Positions 9,856 through 17,775 of a stretch of DNA of 64,000 bases are shown here, in pieces (positions within the stretch are counted from its first letter, which is position 1; each line of letters opens with the position of its first letter). The stretch comes from Collinsella sp. TM10-22 (GTDB lineage: Bacteria; Actinomycetota; Coriobacteriia; Coriobacteriales; Coriobacteriaceae), in contig NZ_QSOC01000003.1 in NCBI RefSeq assembly GCF_003466125.1, forward strand, positions 186,001 through 250,000, in the 5' to 3' direction. Below the pieces are notes generated by a model, which was not told the origin of the DNA, searched no databases, and saw nothing but the letters and a program-made list of their open reading frames with translations. The position numbers were made by a program, and so were the translations under genes.

Positions 9856-10698
9856 CTACGCGATGGTTGCGCTGTAGGAAGCGACATCCTCGTAGGAATC
9901 GGTCAGGTAGGCGTCGATGCCGATGGTCGTGTTGACTAGGCTGTCGAAGCTGTCAAGCGTGCCCTTCGAGAAGGTGAACTCTTCGGTGGCGTTGGTGCCG
10001 GGCATCAGGTGGGCCGAGAACCAGGCTTCCTTCATGGTGCCGTTGACGTTTGTCTTGCCGGTGGGGGCGTAGAAGGTCAGGTCCTTGTCGCTCTTGTTGA
10101 CGATGTTGACGACAAAGCCGATGTCGCCCCAGTCGTCCTGGAACTTCTCGGTGATGGTGATGGTGCACAGGTCGTCATCGGCGACAGTGACGGCGGGGGA
10201 GATTTCGACGCTCTGGACATCGCCGTCTTCGACGGCCTCCTCGACTTCCTCTTTCTTCTCGGCGGCCTCGCGATCCTTCTTCACGGTACCGGACAGGTCC
10301 TTATCGGACTTGCTAAAGATGAGCTTGTCCTCGTCGTCCTCAAGGACAAGCTTGCCGTCCTCGAGCTTCACGTCGGTCGTCTCCTTGTCGACGGTGATAC
10401 TCGCGGTGGTAGCGTCCTTGGCCTCCCACTTTAGGTCGGAAACTTCGGAGAACAAATCGAGGCTGCCTGTGCCGTCTTCGTCCAGGACCAAGATGCAGCT
10501 GATGCCCCATTCCTCGAACATATCCATATACTCATCGGTCAGCTCTTCGCCCTCTAGGGTTCCACCCGAGAGTTTCCAACTGCCGACGAAGTTGGCCTTG
10601 GGGTCTTTGCCGCCGCCGCTGCAGCCCGTCAGGGCAAAGGCGAGCGCCAGGACGCATGTCAGAAATGCGAGTACGGACTTTTTGAACGTTGTCTTCAT
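9856..10698 (-). CDS. Uncharacterised lipoprotein
   Basis: 280 residues. The N-terminus is a lipoprotein signal: MKTTFKKSV, a hydrophobic core, then the lipobox LTGCSGG with the lipidated Cys near residue 26. The mature part has a lipocalin-like start (NFVGSWKLSGG) of the type in DUF4923/'VGSWK' lipoproteins, then a highly acidic linker (EAAEKKEEVEEAVEDGD), and a C-terminal beta-rich domain. AAGGAGG lies just before ATG 10698, which settles the start; longer readings are not needed. It is probably anchored outside the membrane. The gene is downstream of the SPFH operon on the same strand with an 80-base gap. A similar VGSYEL start occurs in the lipoprotein at 46789. Confidence 0.7.
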   Translation of the reverse strand: MKTTFKKSVLAFLTCVLALAFALTGCSGGGKDPKANFVGSWKLSGGTLEGEELTDEYMDMFEEWGISCILVLDEDGTGSLDLFSEVSDLKWEAKDATTASITVDKETTDVKLEDGKLVLEDDEDKLIFSKSDKDLSGTVKKDREAAEKKEEVEEAVEDGDVQSVEISPAVTVADDDLCTITITEKFQDDWGDIGFVVNIVNKSDKDLTFYAPTGKTNVNGTMKEAWFSAHLMPGTNATEEFTFSKGTLDSFDSLVNTTIGIDAYLTDSYEDVASYSATIA

Positions 10699-10778
10699 GG
10701 TGTCCTCCTTCTTGTGTGAAAGCCCATAGAAGCAAATGCGGGGGTGGCGGACCCCCCGCCAATTACCAGATAGAGGGG

Positions 10779-12020
10779 TTAGGGCCTGGGCGTTCCGCAG
10801 TTGCTGCAGAACTTGCCGCCGTTTTCGCTGCCGCAGTTGGGGCAGAACCACTTGGCCGGTGCCGGGGCGGGTGCGGGACTACCGCACTCGGAGCAGAACT
10901 TGCCGGTGTTGGTGGCACCGCAGCTGCAGGTCCATGCGCCGGCCGCGGGGGCAGCGGCAGGAGCCGGTGCGGGAGCGGGTGCCGGAGCTGGCTGTGGGGC
11001 GGCCTGCTGCTGTGCCTGGCCGGCGGCGAACAGCTGGCTGGCGTTCATGCCGCCCATGCCGCCCGCCATGCCCATGCCCATAAAGCCGGCCATCGCGCCG
11101 TTGGGGTTGGCCGCCGCGGCGCGCATCGCATCGCTCTGGGCGCTGGCGATGTTGGCGGCTGCCATGGTGGGATCGCGCATGACTGCGGCCTTCTGCAGGT
11201 CCTTGATCATCTGCTCGTCTTCTTGCGAGGCGGCGATGGAGTTGACGCCAAAGCTCACGATCTCGACGCCGCGTAGGTCGCGCCAGTCGGCCGAGAGGAC
11301 CTCGTTGAGCGCGCGGGCGAGCTCGGTGGTGTGGCCGGGGATGGCACTGTAGCGGATGCCCATTTCCGAGATCTTGGCAAAGGCGGGCTGCAGGGCGGTG
11401 AGCAGCTCGGACTTAAGCTGGCTGTCGATCTTATCGCGCGTGTAGCTATCGGTCACGTTGCCGCACACGTTGGTGTAGAACAGCAGCGGGTTGGTGATGC
11501 GGTACGAATACTCGCCGTTGCAGCGCACGGAGATGTCAACGTCCAGGCCGATATTGTTGTCAACCACGCGGAAGGGCACGGGCGAGGCGGTGCCGTACTT
11601 GTTGCCGATGATCTCCTTGGTGTTGATGAAGTAGACGCGCTGGTCCTTGCCCGCGTCGCCGCCAAAGGTAAAACGGCTGCCGATATTGGCGAAGGTCTCC
11701 TTGATGGAGTCGCCCAGGTTGCCGCTGAAGACGCTCGGCTCGCTGCCGGTATCGAAGACGAACTCGCCGGGCTCCAGCGCGACCTCGATGATCTTGCCGT
11801 TTTGCACCACGAGCATGCCCTGGCCGTCGTTGACGGCGATGACCGAGCCGTTGGAGATGACGTTGTCCTCGCCGCGCGTGTTGGAGCTGCGGCCGCCGGT
11901 GCGCTTGCTGCCCTTGCAGGCCAAGACGTCAGCGGGCATCGATTCGCAATAGATAAATTCCTTCCACTGGTCGGCCATGACGCCGCCGGCAGCGCCCAAT
12001 CCAGCTTTCAAGAGTCCCAT
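10779..12020 (-). CDS. SPFH-domain protein with two C-terminal zinc ribbons (YdjI/virion-core-like)
   Basis: 413 residues. Residues ~1-280 form an SPFH/band-7-like domain (EFVFDTGSEPS, ISVRCNGEYSYRI, LKSELLTALQPAF, VEIVSFGVNSI). A Gly/Met/Ala-rich stretch and a Pro-Ala repeat linker follow. Two zinc ribbons close the protein: CSCGATNTGKFCSECG and CPNCGSENGGKFCSNCG. Family members are membrane-associated scaffold proteins; a stress role is known for some relatives. It is the last gene of a three-gene set (14153 to 10779) with gaps of 24 and 48 bases, all encoding Cys4 ribbons. Start ATG 12020 has AAGGAAG upstream. Confidence 0.8.
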   Translation of the reverse strand: MGLLKAGLGAAGGVMADQWKEFIYCESMPADVLACKGSKRTGGRSSNTRGEDNVISNGSVIAVNDGQGMLVVQNGKIIEVALEPGEFVFDTGSEPSVFSGNLGDSIKETFANIGSRFTFGGDAGKDQRVYFINTKEIIGNKYGTASPVPFRVVDNNIGLDVDISVRCNGEYSYRITNPLLFYTNVCGNVTDSYTRDKIDSQLKSELLTALQPAFAKISEMGIRYSAIPGHTTELARALNEVLSADWRDLRGVEIVSFGVNSIAASQEDEQMIKDLQKAAVMRDPTMAAANIASAQSDAMRAAAANPNGAMAGFMGMGMAGGMGGMNASQLFAAGQAQQQAAPQPAPAPAPAPAPAAAPAAGAWTCSCGATNTGKFCSECGSPAPAPAPAKWFCPNCGSENGGKFCSNCGTPRP

Positions 12021-12068
12021 GGTGATCTTCCTTTCTCGTCAAAGGCCGGGTGGTATTGGTCAGAATGG

Positions 12069-13391
12069 CTAATCGTCCTTGTTGTCCTTCATGACAACGG
12101 TGGTCTCGGTGTGGCTGAAGGTGTCGTGCTTCTCGGTCAGGTCGAGCTCGCCGCAGTAGCAGTCGGCGTGGGTGGCCTCGTTGGCTGTCTTGAGCTGGCC
12201 TACCAGCAGTACGTCCGCGATGATTACGATGATCAGCGGCGCAACGATGTTGATGAGGATGCCCTCGACATCAAAGGTGAGGTAATCCGGATCGAAGGCG
12301 TATTCGCCCATAAAGAGAATCTGGGAGAGGACAAACCCGATCACAAAGAACAGCACCGAGGCGATGGCGAGCTTGGGCTTGGAGCAGGGGAGCTCGCCGA
12401 CCATGCGACCGGTCTGGCCGTTCATGGCAAACAGATAGCTCTTGCCGTTCCACGAGGTGGAAAGCATCCACACGGGGAACAGGGCGTAGTCGCTGTCTTC
12501 CCAGGTGTAGTCGAGCTGCTTGCTTTCGACCGTGGCATCGTCATATTCGTCGACGACGGTCTCGCGCAGGGCCGAGATCGTGCTCTCCTCCATGCGGCGC
12601 TCGGCACGCGCCTTGCAGGTCTCGCAATCCTCGTCGTAGCGGTTGGCGATGTAGCCGGGCATATAAGCGACCGAGAACGGGCGCAGTGCGTCGTAGTCAA
12701 ACGGCTCGATGGCGTCCATGTGGCCGTCGGGCATCTTGGACGATCCGTCGACGGGCACGCGCTTAAACGAGATATTTCCCTTGCGGTAGGCATCGTAGTG
12801 GTCGGTGGTCGTGACGGTGCGGTCGGATTCCTCGGTCACGGTCTCGTTGGTCGCGTCAAAGTACACTTCGCCGTCAACGCGGGCGCCGTAGAGCCAAAAC
12901 GGCACGTAGACACCTTGGACCTCGTCGATGTGGTTGCCGGTGACAAAGCTCTTGGGCAGCAGGATTTTGCCCTTGTAGTGGTCTTTGAGCGCGGCCATAA
13001 CGTCATCGCGCCCGAGCTTAAACGGAATCACCAAGTCGGGTGAGAAGTCGCCCGAGAGCTGGCCGGGTGCTACGGCGGAGTTGCCGCAGTATGGGCAGGT
13101 GGTAACGGCGACGGTGCCGTCCGAGACCAGCTCGGCGCCGCACGACGAGCAGATGTAGCCGGCGTTTTGGGCCAGCTCCTGCACGGCGTCGTCGGCAGCA
13201 GGTTTGGGAGCCGCGGCTGCGGCATCAGCTTTGGCATCTGCCTTGTCCTGGCGCTCGCGATAGAGGGCCTCGACTTCTTCGACTTCAAAGCGCGAATCGC
13301 AGTAGTCGCAGACGAGCTTTTGCTCGGCGCTGGCAAAGTGAAGGGGGCCGCCACACGCAGGGCACTGATAGTTGACGCTCTCGAAGGCCAT
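12069..13391 (-). CDS. Zinc-ribbon membrane protein of the SPFH operon
   Basis: 440 residues. Two N-terminal Cys4 ribbons (CPACGG...CDYC at residues ~10-30 and CSSCGAEL...CPYCG at ~83-105) flank an Ala/Lys-rich linker. A large middle region (ILLPKSFVTGN, VYVPFWLYGARVDGEVYF, DYALFPVWMLSTSWNG) follows the pattern of TFIIB-type zinc-ribbon proteins in Firmicutes and Actinobacteria. Two hydrophobic segments near residues 340-400 (AIASVLFFVIGFVLSQILF; IVAPLIIVIIADVLLVGQL) anchor it. Function unknown; partner of the SPFH protein by context. Start ATG 13391 follows AAAGGA. Confidence 0.75.
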   Translation of the reverse strand: MAFESVNYQCPACGGPLHFASAEQKLVCDYCDSRFEVEEVEALYRERQDKADAKADAAAAAPKPAADDAVQELAQNAGYICSSCGAELVSDGTVAVTTCPYCGNSAVAPGQLSGDFSPDLVIPFKLGRDDVMAALKDHYKGKILLPKSFVTGNHIDEVQGVYVPFWLYGARVDGEVYFDATNETVTEESDRTVTTTDHYDAYRKGNISFKRVPVDGSSKMPDGHMDAIEPFDYDALRPFSVAYMPGYIANRYDEDCETCKARAERRMEESTISALRETVVDEYDDATVESKQLDYTWEDSDYALFPVWMLSTSWNGKSYLFAMNGQTGRMVGELPCSKPKLAIASVLFFVIGFVLSQILFMGEYAFDPDYLTFDVEGILINIVAPLIIVIIADVLLVGQLKTANEATHADCYCGELDLTEKHDTFSHTETTVVMKDNKDD

Positions 13392-13415
13392 GATCGGTCC
13401 TTTCTGCGCCGGGGA

Positions 13416-14153
13416 CTATGCGCCGATGGCGCCGCCGCAGTATTCGCAGCGCCCACTGGCATCGGGAATCGTGGTTGCACCACAGAAGGGACAGGTGACT
13501 GCAGTCTTGGGAGCCTTGGCGGCCGCGACGCTATCGCGCGTCTCCTGGCGCAGCTGCACCAGCGCGTCGCGGACTTCGGTTGCCTGGCGCTTGGCCTCGC
13601 GGTACTCAACGGATCCGCGCTGCTCGATGGTGGAGTCGTTCACGCGCAGGCCGATCTCGGTAAAGTACGGCGTGTTGACGTGGATGGTCAGGTTAAAGTC
13701 GTAATCCAGGTCGTAGCGCGGCGGGTCGTAGCTCTTGCGCTCGCCGTCCTTGGTCTCGCGATAGACCTCGGTGCGATGCTCGTCGATGTCCATGTCGCAG
13801 CCGAGTACCTGCGAGAACTCGATGATGTCGGGGTTGGCGTCGCGCCAGCGGCTCTGCGAGGTAATGATCAGCTGGCCCGCGTCCTCGTCGAGCATGATGT
13901 TGGTGCGTCCGGCAGAAAGCGTGCGCGTGGGGTTGAACGACGCCAGGCGTTCGGCATTGGCCTCGCGGTAGGCGAGCTGCTCACGGATGTCGTCTGCGGT
14001 GCTGGAGCGCCAGCCGCTAAAGAAGGGGGAGAGCTTGCCGGCGCACTCTTTGCACAGGTAGCCTTCGTTGATCTTGGTCTTTCCCAAAAGACCCAGCTCG
14101 GTACCGCAAATCGCGCATTCTTTCTTCTCGAACATCTTGTCAAAGAAGCCCAT
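13416..14153 (-). CDS. DUF4428-like zinc-ribbon protein, first gene of the SPFH operon
   Basis: 245 residues. The N-terminal ribbon CAICGTELGLLGK...CKECA is the DUF4428 type. The middle is a beta-rich domain (NIMLDEDAGQLIITS, YDFNLTIHVNTPYF) like those of SPFH-linked proteins. A second ribbon CPFCGATT...CEYCGG ends the protein. No membrane segments are visible. The gene leads an operon with the genes ending at 12069 and 10779. Start ATG 14153 is preceded by GGGAGG. No enzyme activity is suggested. Confidence 0.75.
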   Translation of the reverse strand: MGFFDKMFEKKECAICGTELGLLGKTKINEGYLCKECAGKLSPFFSGWRSSTADDIREQLAYREANAERLASFNPTRTLSAGRTNIMLDEDAGQLIITSQSRWRDANPDIIEFSQVLGCDMDIDEHRTEVYRETKDGERKSYDPPRYDLDYDFNLTIHVNTPYFTEIGLRVNDSTIEQRGSVEYREAKRQATEVRDALVQLRQETRDSVAAAKAPKTAVTCPFCGATTIPDASGRCEYCGGAIGA

Positions 14154-14274
14154 GGCTGCCTCCCATCAACTGGTAGCGTGTGTCACTTTTGATGATGGGT
14201 GAGTGCGCGGCCTTTCACGATACCCAAGCGGCTCAAGAAGTCTCCACAACTGGGACACATGGCCCATTTTGGGC

Positions 14275-14390
14275 AGTCATCGGGGACGTTCTTAAACGAC
14301 TAGTCGCCGGGGACACTCTTTGCCAAAGGGTGGCACTTGGGGACGTTCCTTTCTGCCGGCACCTGGGGACACTCCTTGTGGGGGGGGGCT
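14275..14390 (+). repeat. GGGGACGTTCTT-family repeat with G9 tract; left 50-bp direct repeat of the AAA_14 unit
   Basis: Bases 14275-14324 match 15915-15964 in 48 of 50 positions. A second module (CACTTGGGGACGTTCC..., CACCTGGGGACACTCC) follows to 14379. The block ends in nine Gs at 14380-14388. No gene is seen in 14154-14561 apart from this block and the inverted repeat at 14474. Confidence 0.7.
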
Positions 14391-14473
14391 CTTCTCGAGA
14401 GACAGGTTGGTTATGGCCCCACCCGCTGTCGGAAATTCGATCAACGCTTTCTAAAAATGTTCAATAGAGGTCA

Positions 14474-14521
14474 ATTCCAATTGAGATTATGTTGAAATAT
14501 ATAAATACTCAATTGGAATTT
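14474..14521 (+). promoter_or_regulatory. AT-rich perfect inverted repeat before the AAA_14 ATPase gene
   Basis: AATTCCAATTGAG (14474-14486) pairs perfectly with CTCAATTGGAATT (14509-14521) across 22 AT-rich bases. It ends 40 bases before the start codon, where an operator or leader hairpin would lie. Autoregulation by the ATPase or by an unlinked repressor is inferred only. Confidence 0.45.
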
Positions 14522-14561
14522 TGCAGTTATCCCAGTTAAAATAGGAAAAGGGAGGCAAGTT

Positions 14562-15890
14562 ATGCTCAAGCGTAAAATAATCGAGAAAATTGAAAGCTGG
14601 AAACAGACTAAAACCGGGCAGGGACTGCTTATTACCGGTGCTCGACAAGTTGGCAAAACAAGCGCTGTCGAGCAGTTCGCCCGTGACAACTATAGAAGCT
14701 TCCTGAAAATCGACTTCGTGGAGAGACCCGACGCGGTCGAGCTCATAGGGGAGGCAAGGAGCCTCGATGACCTCATTGTGAGAATCACCGCACTGGCTTC
14801 ATCGCCCATCGCTTCGGATACAAAGACGCTTCTGTTTTTTGATGAGGTGCAGCGTTGCGGAGACGCCATCACCTGGATGCGTTATCTTGCGCAAGACGAT
14901 CGTTTCGATGTCATTTACTCCGGCTCCATGCTCGGGATTGAGGCGTTCCATTTTCGGTCGTTGCCGGTAGGTACTATCGATATCCTCGAGATGTTTCCCA
15001 TGGATTTCGAGGAATTCTCCTGGGCTCTGGGAGTCGACGAATCATTATGGGATGTCGTTCGTGCCTGTTATCGCAAACGGGAACAAGTGCCTCCGTTTAT
15101 TCATGAACGGTTGATCGAGACGTATTATCGGTATGTCCTTGTGGGTGGCATGCCTGAGGCCGTTCAGCTGTTCGTCTCAACTCATGATACACAGGCGATG
15201 CGCGCTCGTCAGCAGGGCATTCTCGAAGCATATCGCGCAGATATCGCACGGTACGCCGAAGCCCCCGCGCATGCTCAACGGATCAGGACGATCTACGATG
15301 CCATGCCCGCGCAGCTCAATAAAGAGAACAAGCGCTTTCTCGTTACCGGGATAGACAAGCGGAAACGATTTTTGGATTTGCAGCCTGATTTTGACTGGCT
15401 TGTTAATGCGGGCGTTGCGATCCCGGTTAAGAGGGTGAGCGAGCCCATGTTCCCCTTGGGTCTCTCGCGGGAAGACAGTTTTTTCAAGTTCTACCTGAGC
15501 GATGTGGGGCTGCTGTTCTCTACTTTTTCTCCCGCTGATGTCGAGGCCATTGTTGCGCAGCGGGAATCGATCAACTTTGGGCAGGCTTTTGAGAATGCGG
15601 TCGCCCAGGAGCTGCGCGCATGCGGCTACTCTTCGTTGTTCTACTTTAACGCGGCCAAGGTTGGAGAAGTCGATTTTATTATCGAGGATAAGCGGAGCCC
15701 CGTCGTTTTGCCTATCGAGGTCAAATCGGGTAGGTACAGCACAAAGCACGTTGCCCTCGATCGCCTGATGAGCGTTGAAAACTATGGATTGGCTCGGGCG
15801 GTCGTGCTTCACCGGGACAACGTGGTGGATGGAAAGGCGATATTGTATTTGCCCCTATATATGGCGGGCCTGCTAAAAGAAATGCCATAG
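14562..15890 (+). CDS. AAA_14 ATPase with DUF4143 domain
   Basis: 442 residues. P-loop TGARQVGKTS (about residues 25-34) and Walker B LLFFDEVQR (D94-E95) define the AAA_14 domain. The C-terminal ~200 residues (LLFSTFSPADVEAI, NFGQAFENAVAQELRACG, VDFIIEDKR, PIEVKSG) form the DUF4143 region with a PD-(D/E)XK-nuclease-like E..VDF..E.K pattern. Such proteins are common in gut bacteria and archaea; the role is unknown. GGAGG seven bases before ATG 14562 supports the start. The gene is more AT-rich than its neighbours and sits between 50-bp direct repeats, suggesting transfer. Confidence 0.85.
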   Translation: MLKRKIIEKIESWKQTKTGQGLLITGARQVGKTSAVEQFARDNYRSFLKIDFVERPDAVELIGEARSLDDLIVRITALASSPIASDTKTLLFFDEVQRCGDAITWMRYLAQDDRFDVIYSGSMLGIEAFHFRSLPVGTIDILEMFPMDFEEFSWALGVDESLWDVVRACYRKREQVPPFIHERLIETYYRYVLVGGMPEAVQLFVSTHDTQAMRARQQGILEAYRADIARYAEAPAHAQRIRTIYDAMPAQLNKENKRFLVTGIDKRKRFLDLQPDFDWLVNAGVAIPVKRVSEPMFPLGLSREDSFFKFYLSDVGLLFSTFSPADVEAIVAQRESINFGQAFENAVAQELRACGYSSLFYFNAAKVGEVDFIIEDKRSPVVLPIEVKSGRYSTKHVALDRLMSVENYGLARAVVLHRDNVVDGKAILYLPLYMAGLLKEMP

Positions 15891-15914
15891 ATGAAGGGTT
15901 GAGAGCTCTAGGGT

Positions 15915-15964
15915 AGTCATTGGGGACGTTCTTAAACGACTGGTCGCCGGGGACACTCTTTGCC
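15915..15964 (+). repeat. Right 50-bp direct repeat of the AAA_14 unit (GGGGACGTTCTT family)
   Basis: 48 of 50 bases equal 14275-14324, in the same orientation. The two mismatches are at the seventh base of the repeat (C/T) and in TAGTCG/TGGTCG. With the left copy it brackets a 1.64-kb unit. Confidence 0.75.
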
Positions 15965-15972
15965 GAGCAAGC

Positions 15973-16030
15973 AGTCCACGTCGTGCTCCTTCTGGGACAG
16001 ACGGCTCAAAAACGCTGCACGCCGTGGACT
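15973..16030 (+). other. Imperfect inverted repeat upstream of the MFS-LuxR gene
   Basis: AGTCCACGTCGTGC (15973-15986) pairs with GCACGCCGTGGACT (16017-16030) with one mismatch in 14. It could be an operator, an RNA leader stem or the remains of a mobile element. Nothing distinguishes these. Confidence 0.35.
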
Positions 16031-16118
16031 ACTGGGGTCAAATTCGCGGCATTTCGAGCTTGGCTTCGTTATCGGGACTGATTCTTTATTAAAATTGAAA
16101 TCCAAACAGTTGAGCGGC

Positions 16119-16127
16119 GGGGGGGGG
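16119..16127 (+). promoter_or_regulatory. G9 homopolymer in the ribosome-binding region of the MFS-LuxR gene
   Basis: Nine consecutive Gs end four bases before ATG 16132 and take the place of a Shine-Dalgarno sequence. Slippage would change spacing and could tune translation. Two more G9 tracts are at 14380 and 42589. Confidence 0.5.
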
Positions 16128-16131
16128 ATTC

Positions 16132-17676
16132 ATGAGAGGCATGGGAGACACAGCCGCATACTTACGTCGGGGCATTCGGGAGATTATATGCCTAGCGCTG
16201 TTCTATTTTACGTATTTGGCTGGCGAGTATCTTTTTGACGTGCGCGTTGCCGAGTTTGTGCCGCCGAGCGAGGTCGTTGTCTACGAGAGCTTCATCGTCG
16301 GCGCGAGCGCAATCGGCTTTCTTGTGCGTCCCCTTCTGTACTACCGCCGTCCCCGTGCGATCGATACGACAAGCGACATCGCGGGCGTGTTGCTGGCATC
16401 GGCGTTGCTGCTGTTGATGATGGCGGCTCAATTTGAGATGCTCATTGCCGGCGGGTTGCTGACGTTCTGCACACTGGGCTACTGCGGATCGACCGCCCAT
16501 GCCAACTTTGCGCGACGCTTTGCACGGACGCCGTATTTGGCGCGCGTGTTGGCACTTTCGTATGCTTTGGGCGTTTTGCTGCAGGTGCTCAACCATATGG
16601 TGATGCCTGCGGGGATTCCGCAGCAGTTTGTTCTTGTTGCCTGTGCGGTTGCGCAGGTGGTACTGCTCCACAACGTCCGTCGCGCCAAGCTACACGGTGA
16701 GCCTGAGGTTGGGCGCGAGTCCGATATCGCCGAGCTTTCGGTGGATGCGTCGGAATTTGGCGCCAAGTGGCAAGACGATTCTGAATCAACGGCGGCTTTT
16801 CGGCGCGCCGTGGTGCGTCTGACGGTCGCAACCGCCTGCCTTACCGGTGTGTTTGCCGCCCTCAATGCAGGGCTCACGACCTCGCATGCCGCCGGGGCCA
16901 TCGATTTGGGCGATTGGCCGCGCCTGTTGATGGCGGCGAGCGCTCTAGCTGCCGGCGCCTTGTTTGACCTGCACGGTCGTTCGTATATGAACATCACCAT
17001 GACTTGCACTGCCATGTTGTCCACGCTTTCGTTCTTTGTCTTGCTCGTCGACGGCAATGGCGGCAATGTGCTTGCGACCATGGCGATTTTCTATCTGGGT
17101 TCGGGCTTCTTCGTGGTGTTTTTTACGACGAAATTTGCTGCCATTTCGGTTTATGCGCACTGGTCGTATCTGTGGCCGTGCATGGGTCGTGTCATCAGCA
17201 ACATTTGCGCGATGCTCGTGACGGCGCCGGCGGTGGCGATTATCTCGAGCCAGAACGTGCTGCTGGCGGTGGGTGCGGTGCTCGTACTGTTTGTGGGCAT
17301 TGCGATTTCGCTGCTGGGACAGTTTGGGCATCGGGCAGATGACGCTGCGGTGCCCGGCGAGCTGGCGTTTGCTGCCGATGATCTTGGCGCGGATCGCGCG
17401 TCTGCTCAGAGCGAGCCCGCTTCCGCGGAGGTGCCGGAGCTCACGCTCGACGAACGTCTCCATGCCTTTGTCGCCGCCTTTGAGCTTACAGAGCGCGAGC
17501 GCGATATTTTGGAGGCCTTGGTCGCATCGCACGAGAGCGTTCAGGATATCGCTGCAACGCTCTTCCTTTCGCGCTCTACGCTCTACCGTCATATCGCCTC
17601 AATCAACAAAAAGACCGGTGCCGCCTCGTGCGTGGCCCTCATTAACTTCTTCTGGTCCTGGACGCCTCAAGACTAG
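16132..17676 (+). CDS. LuxR-family regulator with N-terminal multi-span (MFS-like) membrane domain
   Basis: 514 residues. About twelve hydrophobic segments occupy residues ~20-400 (for example IICLALFYFTYLAGEYLF, VLAVGAVLVLFVGIAIS-like stretches). The C-terminal LuxR/GerE HTH (about 450-505) reads LTERERDILEALVASHESVQ...LFLSRSTLYRHIASINKK. This membrane-bound one-component design is expanded in Coriobacteriia such as Eggerthella and Collinsella; ligands are mostly unknown. It is monocistronic: the next gene is convergent. The start at ATG 16132 follows a G9 tract rather than a normal AGGAGG, so expression may be phase-variable. Whether it controls mgtA downstream cannot be told. Confidence 0.85.
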   Translation: MRGMGDTAAYLRRGIREIICLALFYFTYLAGEYLFDVRVAEFVPPSEVVVYESFIVGASAIGFLVRPLLYYRRPRAIDTTSDIAGVLLASALLLLMMAAQFEMLIAGGLLTFCTLGYCGSTAHANFARRFARTPYLARVLALSYALGVLLQVLNHMVMPAGIPQQFVLVACAVAQVVLLHNVRRAKLHGEPEVGRESDIAELSVDASEFGAKWQDDSESTAAFRRAVVRLTVATACLTGVFAALNAGLTTSHAAGAIDLGDWPRLLMAASALAAGALFDLHGRSYMNITMTCTAMLSTLSFFVLLVDGNGGNVLATMAIFYLGSGFFVVFFTTKFAAISVYAHWSYLWPCMGRVISNICAMLVTAPAVAIISSQNVLLAVGAVLVLFVGIAISLLGQFGHRADDAAVPGELAFAADDLGADRASAQSEPASAEVPELTLDERLHAFVAAFELTERERDILEALVASHESVQDIAATLFLSRSTLYRHIASINKKTGAASCVALINFFWSWTPQD

Positions 17677-17775
17677 CTAATTTGGGACGGGGCTTTTTTA
17701 GCTGTTTTGGGCCGCTGCGGCCAGCAGGGGTGGGTCGCGACGGCCCAGACATTCTTGACGATGGTGCCGGCAACG

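Noticed and set aside
14380..14388. G9 tract as a functional promoter or coding feature
   Set aside because: Here it lies in a repeat block with no gene start nearby; assembly error or a breakpoint scar is as likely.
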